Source of the DNA: an uncultured Burkholderiales bacterium
GTDB taxonomy: Bacteria > Pseudomonadota > Gammaproteobacteria > Burkholderiales > Thiobacillaceae
Length of the DNA: 13,289 bases
Direction: 5' to 3'
Assembly: GCA_937925755.1 (NCBI GenBank)
Contig: CALAMX010000004.1
Span: 1-13,289, forward strand
A program made the position numbers and the translations under genes. This document shows positions 7,744 to 13,289 of the stretch, in pieces (positions within the stretch are counted from its first letter, which is position 1; the number at the start of each line of letters is the position of its first letter). The notes under the pieces are model-generated. The model did no database searches, was not told the origin of the DNA, and was given only the letters and a program-made list of their open reading frames with translations.

Positions 7744-9300
7744 ATGAAAATCCGCGCCCAGATCGCGATGGTGCTGAATCTCGACAAGTGCATCGGCTGC
7801 CACACCTGCTCGGTCACCTGCAAGCAGGTCTGGACCAGCCGAGAGGGAGTCGAATATGCGTGGTTTAACAATGTCGAGACTAAGCCCGGTATTGGCTATC
7901 CAAAGGACTGGGAGAACCAGAAGCGCTGGAAGGGCGGCTGGAAGCGCAAGTCCAACGGCAAGATCATCCCGCGCCAGGGCGGCAAGTGGCGCATCCTGGC
8001 GAACATCTTCGCCAACCCGGCGATGCCGGAGATCGATGACTACTATGAGCCTTTCACCTTCGACTACACGCATTTGCAGACAGCGCCCGAGAGCGAGACA
8101 ATGCCGGTCGCGCGGCCGGTTTCGCTGATCACCGGCGAACGAATGGAGATCCAGTGGGGTCCCAACTGGGAGGAGATCCTCGGCACCGAGTTCAGCAAGC
8201 GCTCGAAGGACTCCAACTTCGAGGGAATCCAGAAGGAGATCTACGGGCAGTTCGAGAACACCTTCATGTTCTACCTGCCTCGCCTGTGCGAGCACTGCCT
8301 CAACCCATCCTGTGTTGCCTCCTGCCCCTCGGGCTCGATCTACAAGCGCGAGGAGGATGGCATCGTCCTGATCGACCAGGACAAGTGCCGCGGCTGGCGC
8401 ATGTGCGTGTCGGGCTGCCCGTACAAGAAGATCTATTACAATTGGCAGTCGGGAAAGGCCGAGAAGTGCATCTTCTGCTATCCGCGCATCGAGGCGGGCG
8501 AGCCGACCGTGTGCTCCGAGACCTGTGTGGGCCGCATCCGCTATCTCGGCGTGCTGCTCTACGACGCCGACCGGATCGAGGAGGCGGCCTCGGTCGAGAA
8601 CGAGCAGCATCTCTACCGCGCCCAGCTCGACATATTTCTTGATCCAAACGATCCGGCGGTGATCGCTCAGGCGCAGGCTGACGGCATCCCCGAGGCGTGG
8701 CTTGATGCTGCACGCCGCAGCCCGACCTACAAGATGTGCATCGACTGGAAGATCGCCTTTCCGCTGCATCCCGAATACCGCACTCTGCCGATGGTCTGGT
8801 ACGTGCCGCCGCTCTCGCCTGTGCAGTCGGCGATAGAGGCTGGATATGTCGGCTGGAAGGATGGATTACCCGATATCGGCGCTCTGCGCATTCCGGTGCG
8901 CTATCTCGCGAATCTGCTAACCGCCGGGGACGAGGCACCGATCCTGCAAGCGCTGCAGCGCATGTTCGCGATGCGCATCCACATGCGCGACCGGATGGTG
9001 GAGGGGCGAAACAATCTCGCAGTGCTTGAGGCAGTCGGACTGACAGCCGGACAGGTCGACGAAATGTACCGCCTGCTCGCCATCGCCAATTACGAGGACC
9101 GTTACGTCATCCCGACCACACACCGCGAGTATGCCGAGAACGCTTTCGACCTGAAATCGGCTTGTGGCTTCAGTTTCGGCCATGGCTGCTACGACGGTAG
9201 AACAGTTGGCAATCTGTTCTCCGCGCTTGGGCCTTCAGCAGGACGGATGGCGCCGCCGCGCGTCGAGGACGTGGTTGAAACCCAGGAGCAGCGGCGATGA
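7744..9300 (+). CDS. narH: Respiratory nitrate reductase beta subunit, NarH
   Basis: The 518-residue iron-sulfur subunit passes electrons from NarI haem to NarG; the E. coli protein has 512 residues. Four ferredoxin-like cysteine groups are complete: C16/C19/C22/C26; C182/C185/C190/C194; C215/C221/C225 with W218 replacing a cysteine; and C242/C245/C257/C261. The tryptophan is the normal NarH feature that makes one cluster [3Fe-4S], so three [4Fe-4S] and one [3Fe-4S] clusters are expected. The AGGAG at 7731-7735 is 8 bp before the ATG and is one of the strongest ribosome binding sites in the window. Its stop overlaps the start of narJ (ATGA). No signal peptide is seen, as expected for a cytoplasmic subunit. 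Confidence 0.98.
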   Translation: MKIRAQIAMVLNLDKCIGCHTCSVTCKQVWTSREGVEYAWFNNVETKPGIGYPKDWENQKRWKGGWKRKSNGKIIPRQGGKWRILANIFANPAMPEIDDYYEPFTFDYTHLQTAPESETMPVARPVSLITGERMEIQWGPNWEEILGTEFSKRSKDSNFEGIQKEIYGQFENTFMFYLPRLCEHCLNPSCVASCPSGSIYKREEDGIVLIDQDKCRGWRMCVSGCPYKKIYYNWQSGKAEKCIFCYPRIEAGEPTVCSETCVGRIRYLGVLLYDADRIEEAASVENEQHLYRAQLDIFLDPNDPAVIAQAQADGIPEAWLDAARRSPTYKMCIDWKIAFPLHPEYRTLPMVWYVPPLSPVQSAIEAGYVGWKDGLPDIGALRIPVRYLANLLTAGDEAPILQALQRMFAMRIHMRDRMVEGRNNLAVLEAVGLTAGQVDEMYRLLAIANYEDRYVIPTTHREYAENAFDLKSACGFSFGHGCYDGRTVGNLFSALGPSAGRMAPPRVEDVVETQEQRR

Positions 9301-9983
9301 ACCGCCGTTTCCGAATTCTCTCTGCTCTGCTGCACTATCCGGACGAAGCGCTGCGCAGCGCTCTTGGCGATATTTGCAGCGCAATTGACTCGGAGGGGTT
9401 TCGTCCGCCGCACAACGCGGCCCTTCGCCGACTCTGCCGGCGTCTGGCCATGGGCGATCTGCTGGACCGACAGGAAGCCTACTCGACCTTGTTCGACTGG
9501 GGCCGGTCGTGCTCGCTGCACCTCTTTGAGCATGTGCACGGCGACAGCCGCAATCGCGGGCCGGCGATGGTGGCGCTGGCCGAAATTTATCAAAAAACCG
9601 GCTATAATCCATCGCCGCATGAGCTTCCTGACTACTTGCCGCTGTTCCTCGAGTTCTTGGCAATCGCCCCACCATCACTGGCCGATGAGCTTCTGAAGCA
9701 GGCCGTGCCTATTCTCGATCAGCTGCACGCGCGTCTGATCGGACGCCGTACAGCAGATGCACGCGCCTATGCGGGCGTCATCGCTGCCATTGTAGCAGAG
9801 GCTGGCGCGACGCCGATGGCGAAACCCGAGGCAGTGCAGGACGATCCCGAACAGATCGACCGCGAATGGGAAGACGTGCCCGTGACCTTCGGCCCCGAAA
9901 ACGACCCAAATCGCGAAAGCGCGCGGGCGAAGGTTGCGGCGATGATCAAACGGCTGCGCGCCATGCGCACAGCCAGGACCTGA
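9297..9983 (+). CDS. narJ: Nitrate reductase assembly chaperone NarJ
   Basis: This 228-residue cytoplasmic protein belongs to the NarJ/TorD chaperone family, which binds apo-NarG, helps molybdenum cofactor insertion and controls membrane attachment of NarGH. The diagnostic stretch is YSTLFDWGRSCSLHLFEHVHGDSRNRGPAM (about 62-91), followed by ELPDYLPLFLEFLA (about 109-122). The N-terminal FRILSALLHYPDE is also typical. The C-terminal third is charged and ends in a basic helix (RAKVAAMIKRLRAMR). Its ATG overlaps the narH stop by 4 bp, so it is probably translated by coupling to narH, and narI follows after 15 bp. It is not part of the final enzyme. Confidence 0.95.
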   Translation: MNRRFRILSALLHYPDEALRSALGDICSAIDSEGFRPPHNAALRRLCRRLAMGDLLDRQEAYSTLFDWGRSCSLHLFEHVHGDSRNRGPAMVALAEIYQKTGYNPSPHELPDYLPLFLEFLAIAPPSLADELLKQAVPILDQLHARLIGRRTADARAYAGVIAAIVAEAGATPMAKPEAVQDDPEQIDREWEDVPVTFGPENDPNRESARAKVAAMIKRLRAMRTART

Positions 9984-9998
9984 AATGGAGAACAGCCA

Positions 9999-10751
9999 AT
10001 GGCCGCATGGAACGCTTTTACCGACTACGTTCACGACTTTTTGTTCGGCATTTATCCTTACCTGTGCGCCGGCGTGTTCTTCGTCGGCAGCCTTATCCGC
10101 TTCGACCGCGACCAGTACACATGGCGGTCCGGATCAAGCCAGTTGCTGCGTGCTCGTCAGCTCCGCTGGGGGTCGAACCTCTTCCACATTGGCATCTTGG
10201 CAATCTTCTTTGGACACTTCATAGGCTTACTGACACCCAAATGGATGTATGAACCCTTTATCACAGTGCAGCAAAAGCAAATGCTTGCAATCGTTCTAGG
10301 CGGAGTCTTCGGCACGATATGCTTCATTGGATTGACGCTGCTGCTGCACCGCCGCCTCTACGACCCGCGCATCCGCCGCACCAGCGCCGGCATCGATATC
10401 GCCATCCTGGCCCTGCTCTGGATCCAGCTTGCGCTAGGGCTGATCACGCTGCCGTTCTCGATCGGCCACCGTGACGGCTCGATGATGGTGCAGCTTTCGA
10501 TGTGGGCGCAGCACATTGTTACCTTTCAGGCGGGTGCTGCCGACTTCGTACGCGGCGCAGATTGGCCGTTTCAGCTCCACATCGTGATGGGCATGACTTT
10601 GTTCTTGCTAACGCCGTTCTCGCGGCTGGTACACGTCTTTTCTGCCCCGATCTGGTATTTGTTCCGCTCATGGCAAATCGTCCGCAAGCGTGGCGGCGCC
10701 ACCAGCCGCCCCGGCCCCGTCGCCCCGCCACGCCCGGTGGCCGCTGAGTGA
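9999..10751 (+). CDS. narI: Respiratory nitrate reductase gamma subunit, NarI (cytochrome b)
   Basis: The 250-residue membrane subunit oxidises quinol on the periplasmic side and holds two b-type haems. The four axial histidines fall at the positions known from E. coli NarI: H63 (NLFHIGI) and H73 (FGHFIG) early, then H194 (FQLHIVMGM) and H212 (SRLVHVFS) late. About five membrane helices are expected. The N-terminus FLFGIYPYLCAGVFFVGSLIRFDRDQYTWRSGSSQLL is characteristic. The C-terminal tail is basic and then proline-rich (GPVAPPRPVAAE). TGGAG at 9986-9990 lies 8 bp before the ATG. Its TGA overlaps the GTG of the parvulin gene by 4 bp. An AT-richer stretch lies in the middle of the gene, between the two haem-ligand regions. 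Confidence 0.97.
   Translation: MAAWNAFTDYVHDFLFGIYPYLCAGVFFVGSLIRFDRDQYTWRSGSSQLLRARQLRWGSNLFHIGILAIFFGHFIGLLTPKWMYEPFITVQQKQMLAIVLGGVFGTICFIGLTLLLHRRLYDPRIRRTSAGIDIAILALLWIQLALGLITLPFSIGHRDGSMMVQLSMWAQHIVTFQAGAADFVRGADWPFQLHIVMGMTLFLLTPFSRLVHVFSAPIWYLFRSWQIVRKRGGATSRPGPVAPPRPVAAE
10190..10345 (+). other. Compositionally distinct (AT-richer) patch inside narI
   Basis: By hand count 10201-10320 is 53/120 G+C (about 44%), whereas 10381-10440 is 40/60 (67%). Codons such as ATA, CTA, TTA, GGA, CCC-TTT and AAA are clustered here. The patch encodes roughly residues 65-115 and includes haem ligand H73. The frame and motifs are intact. Boundaries are approximate. Confidence 0.5.
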
Positions 10752-11533
10752 GCACGATGACGATCCGTGTCAACGACACGGTGATCACTGAGCGCGAGAT
10801 CGCCGCGGAGATGCAGCACCATCCAGCGCCCTCGCCCCAGGCGGCTTGGCAAGAGGCGGCGCGCGCGCTGGTGGTGCGTCGCCTGCTGCTCGACGAGGCG
10901 CACGCGCGCGGCATCGAGGCCGATCCGGACAGCGAGCTCCTGCCCGACGAGGCAGTGATCGACGCGCTGCTCGACCAGGCGATCAGCGTGCCCGAGGCGG
11001 ACGAGGCGACGCTCCGGCGCTGGTACGAGGCCAACCGCAGCTGCTTCCGCACCAAGGAGGTCTGGGAGGCGAGTCACATCCTGATCGCGGCGGATCCCGA
11101 GGACAAGGAGGCGCGCGCGGTCGCGGAGGCGCGCGCAAAGGATCTGCTCGTACAGGTGCTGGCCGATCGCGACAGCTTCGAGGCGCGGGCGCAGGCACAT
11201 TCCGCCTGCCCGTCAAGCAAGGACGGCGGCCGGCTCGGCCAGGTGACTCGCGGCAGCCTGGTGCCCGAGGTCGAGACCTTCCTGGCCGCGATGACGCCGG
11301 GGCAGATCTGCCCGGTGGTGGTGAAGAGCCGCTACGGCATGCACATCCTTTGGCTGCACCAGCGCGCTGAGCCGCGCGAGCTGCCGTTCGAGGCCGTGCG
11401 CGAGACCGTCGCGCGATATCTCCAAGACGCCTCCTGGCGCCGCGCCGTGCACCAATTCATCGCTGTGCTCGCCGGGCGGGCGCGGATCGAGGGGGTGGCG
11501 ATGGACGGGGCCGCGACGCCACTCGCGCAATGA
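10748..11533 (+). CDS. Parvulin-type peptidyl-prolyl isomerase (PpiC/NifM-like)
   Basis: This 261-residue protein has an N-terminal helical region (about 1-100) and a parvulin (rotamase) domain (about 105-206). The domain starts with EASHILIAADP (H110), has GGRLGQVTRGSLVPEVE (about 160-176), and ends with SRYGMHILWLHQR (H199). There is no signal peptide or lipobox, so it should act in the cytoplasm, unlike SurA or PpiD. It resembles the NifM/PpiC group. A gene of this kind follows narI in other nar operons such as that of Pseudomonas aeruginosa, and its likely client is a cytoplasmic NarGH subunit or NarJ, which is an inference. The GTG start (10748) overlaps the narI stop (GTGA). An ATG at 10757, preceded by GAGTGAG, is an alternative start 3 codons in. 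Codon use is among the most GC-rich in the window. Confidence 0.9.
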   Translation: MSTMTIRVNDTVITEREIAAEMQHHPAPSPQAAWQEAARALVVRRLLLDEAHARGIEADPDSELLPDEAVIDALLDQAISVPEADEATLRRWYEANRSCFRTKEVWEASHILIAADPEDKEARAVAEARAKDLLVQVLADRDSFEARAQAHSACPSSKDGGRLGQVTRGSLVPEVETFLAAMTPGQICPVVVKSRYGMHILWLHQRAEPRELPFEAVRETVARYLQDASWRRAVHQFIAVLAGRARIEGVAMDGAATPLAQ

Positions 11534-12216
11534 CCACGGCCGACGCCACAATCGTCCGGCTGATCCAGGGCTTCGAAAGGTTCCGGGCTGCCTATTTCGA
11601 GACCGATCACAGCTTATTCGATCATCTCGTTTGGGATGGCCAACGGCCGAAAGTGATGGTGGTGGCCTGCTGCGACAGCCGGGCCGACCCGCAGATGATC
11701 ACTGACGCTGGACCGGGTGAGTTGTTTGTTATCCGCAACGTTGCCGCGCTGGTTCCTCCATATGTGCTCGACGGACGCCTCGCTGGGGTTTCCGCGGCGC
11801 TTGAGTTCGGCGTCAAGGGGCTCGAGGTGGAGCATGTCATCGTGCTCGGTCATGCCATGTGCGGCGGCGTGCGTAGCTTGATGGAGTTCGGCGATGCCGA
11901 TCCGCGCTTTGATTTCGTGGGGCAGTGGGTAGGCCTGCTCGCAGAAGTGCGCGACGAGGTGCGAACGCTCGTTTCAGAGGCAGAGCCCGCTCTGCTTGCG
12001 CGTTACGCCGAGCGAGCAGCAGTGTTGGTCAGCCTGCGCAACCTGTCCACCTATCCCTGGATCGCTGAACGCGTCGCGGCAGGGAAACTCGCGTTGCACG
12101 GATGGTACTTCGACTTCACCTGGGGGGTGCTCATGGCGGCCGAGACGCCGCGCGGTCCGTTCCGCCAGATCGACGCGGCCCAGGTTCCCGCGCCGGCGGT
12201 CGGAGGCGAGCCGTGA
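11530..12216 (+). CDS. Beta-class carbonic anhydrase
   Basis: This 228-residue protein catalyses reversible hydration of CO2 to bicarbonate and a proton, in the cytoplasm (no signal peptide). The zinc ligands of the beta class are all visible: C47 in VVACCDSRADP, H108 and C111 in VLGHAMCGGV. The catalytic dyad D49-R51 of the C-x-D-x-R motif is intact. Other family hallmarks are PGELFVIRNVAALVPP (about 62-77), SAALEFGVKGLEVEHVIVLGH, and the C-terminal LALHGWYFDFTWGVL (about 187-201). It should be active. Its ATG overlaps the parvulin stop (ATGA) and its TGA overlaps the nnrS GTG (GTGA), so it is embedded in the translationally coupled tail of the nar operon. Possible roles, all inferred, are proton supply or pH buffering during cytoplasmic nitrate reduction, or bicarbonate supply when CO2 is scarce. 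Confidence 0.95.
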   Translation: MTTADATIVRLIQGFERFRAAYFETDHSLFDHLVWDGQRPKVMVVACCDSRADPQMITDAGPGELFVIRNVAALVPPYVLDGRLAGVSAALEFGVKGLEVEHVIVLGHAMCGGVRSLMEFGDADPRFDFVGQWVGLLAEVRDEVRTLVSEAEPALLARYAERAAVLVSLRNLSTYPWIAERVAAGKLALHGWYFDFTWGVLMAAETPRGPFRQIDAAQVPAPAVGGEP

Positions 12217-13289
12217 CCGTCGCCGAAGCGCGCCGCCGCACGGCGTCGGTGCCACCGATGGCCCTGTTCAGTCACGGCTTCCGTCCGTTCTTCCTGTTCG
12301 CCGGCATCTGGGCCGTGGTGGCGATGCTCATCTGGATCGCGGCATTGCATGGCGCGCGGCTGCCCGACGGCCCGCTGCCCATCGCGCGCTGGCATGGCCA
12401 CGAGATGATCTCGGGCTTCGTCGGCGCTGCGGTCGCCGGGTTCCTGCTGACCGCGGTGCCCAACTGGACCGGGCGGCGCGGCTATGCCGGCATGCCTCTC
12501 GCGCTGCTGGCCGGGCTCTACCTCGCCGCGCGGCTGGCGCTCCTGCCGGGCACGCCGGTGGCGCCGCCTGTCGCCGCCGCGATCGGACTCCTGCCCCTTC
12601 CCGCGCTGCTGCTGACGATCCTGCCGGCGCTGATCAAGGCGGGCTCGCCCCGGCTCTTCGGTCCGCCGGGGCTGGTACTGGCGTTCTGGGCCGGCGATGC
12701 GCTGATGCTCGCCGAGGTCGCGGGCTGGACCGCCGACACCTTCGCGACCGGGCAGCGTCTTGCCCTCAACGTCGCTCTCACGCTGGTCGGACTGATCGGT
12801 GGTCGGATCGTTCCGTCCTTCACCCTCAACGCTCTGCGCAAGGCAGGGCGAACACCCGGATCGCCGCCCTGGCCGTGGATCGATCGCGCCGGCATGGTCG
12901 CGCTCGGCGCCGTCGTCGTGGTCGATCTGCTCGTTCCGGACTCGGCACCCTCAGGCGCGATCGCCGCGATCGCGGCGCTGCTGGCGCTCGCTCGGCTCGT
13001 GCGCTGGCGCGGGCATGAGACACTCGGACAGCCCATCCTCTGGGTGTTGCATCTCGCCTATCTGCTGATCCCGGCCGCGCTCGCGACCAAAGCGGCATTT
13101 CTGCTGGCCGACGCGGCCTGGGCATCCGCTTGGCTGCATCTCCAGGCGAGCGGCGCGATCGCGCTCATGATCCTGGCCGTGATGACGCGCGCCACGCTGG
13201 GTCACACCGGGCGGCACCTGGTCGCGCCGCGCACCGCCGTCGCTGCCTACGCCCTCGTACTGGGTGCCGCCCTGCTCCGCAGTTTCGGC
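12213..13289 (+). CDS. nnrS: NnrS family haem/copper membrane protein (3' end cut by the window)
   Basis: The first 359 residues of a polytopic membrane protein are present and the frame is open to the window end. NnrS proteins are about 390-400 residues, so roughly 30-40 are missing. The start is GTG at 12213, overlapping the carbonic anhydrase stop (GTGA). Family motifs in order are FSHGFRPFFLFAG (about 19-31), ARWHGHEMISGFV (about 58-70), AGFLLTAVPNWTGR (about 75-88), GGRIVPSFTLNALR (about 196-209), ILWVLHLAYLLIP (about 275-287) and LAVMTRATLGHTGR (about 321-334). H309 in WLHLQASGAI keeps the spacing of the conserved histidine of this segment, although the residues after it look unusual to me. 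NnrS is linked to protection against NO and related stress in denitrifiers and in Vibrio. No nitrite or NO reductase gene lies in the window, so its partners may be further downstream. Confidence 0.92.
   Translation, partial: MTVAEARRRTASVPPMALFSHGFRPFFLFAGIWAVVAMLIWIAALHGARLPDGPLPIARWHGHEMISGFVGAAVAGFLLTAVPNWTGRRGYAGMPLALLAGLYLAARLALLPGTPVAPPVAAAIGLLPLPALLLTILPALIKAGSPRLFGPPGLVLAFWAGDALMLAEVAGWTADTFATGQRLALNVALTLVGLIGGRIVPSFTLNALRKAGRTPGSPPWPWIDRAGMVALGAVVVVDLLVPDSAPSGAIAAIAALLALARLVRWRGHETLGQPILWVLHLAYLLIPAALATKAAFLLADAAWASAWLHLQASGAIALMILAVMTRATLGHTGRHLVAPRTAVAAYALVLGAALLRSFG

Noticed and set aside
8386..8418. Tryptophan (W218) in place of a cysteine in a NarH cluster motif
   Set aside because: This is the normal NarH feature that gives the [3Fe-4S] cluster, so it is not a defect.
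7675..8769. Long minus-strand open frame (364 codons) antisense to narH
   Set aside because: It mirrors the narH codon pattern in GC-rich DNA. narH is complete with all cluster ligands, and the antisense product resembles no family.
11996..13018. Plus-strand open frame of 340 codons over the carbonic anhydrase and nnrS genes
   Set aside because: It is arginine- and alanine-rich and is an out-of-frame shadow. The real frame from GTG 12213 shows all the NnrS motifs.

Overview
The window is a respiratory nitrate reduction (nar) locus from a GC-rich proteobacterium. The third-position GC bias, the narK1-narK2-narGHJI order, the parvulin gene after narI, and the Dnr/NnrR-like regulator with TTGAT-type boxes all fit a denitrifying or nitrate-respiring proteobacterium. 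An alphaproteobacterium is my best guess, but it is an inference and I cannot name a genus.

Layout: positions 1-303 hold no gene I can support. A Crp/Fnr-family regulator lies on the minus strand (304-990). A 183-bp divergent control region (991-1173) carries a near-perfect FNR/Dnr box and a weaker second one. The rest is one plus-strand gene train: narK1 (1174), narK2 (2545), narG (3959), narH (7744), narJ (9297), narI (9999), a cytoplasmic parvulin-type prolyl isomerase (10748), a beta-carbonic anhydrase (11530) and nnrS (12213, GTG start, cut by the window end). Gaps are 3-38 bp, and four junctions are 4-bp ATGA/GTGA overlaps (narH/narJ, narI/parvulin, parvulin/carbonic anhydrase, carbonic anhydrase/nnrS). 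The train therefore looks like one operon with a translationally coupled tail.

How it works together: NarK1 (proton-nitrate symporter type) and NarK2 (nitrate/nitrite exchanger type) supply nitrate and remove nitrite. NarI takes electrons from quinol through two b hemes, and NarH carries them over four Fe-S clusters to the Mo-bisMGD site of NarG on the cytoplasmic side. NarJ is the assembly chaperone. The parvulin probably helps folding of the cytoplasmic subunits. NnrS is a membrane haem/copper protein linked to NO tolerance. The regulator lacks FNR-type cluster cysteines but keeps the E-x-x-S-R recognition helix, so it probably senses NO or another signal and acts on the boxes next to it.

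The less ordinary parts are the carbonic anhydrase built into the coupled tail of the operon and two short AT-richer patches inside narK1 and narI that suggest mosaic recombination. I see no wholly new system. The carbonic anhydrase placement is the best lead.
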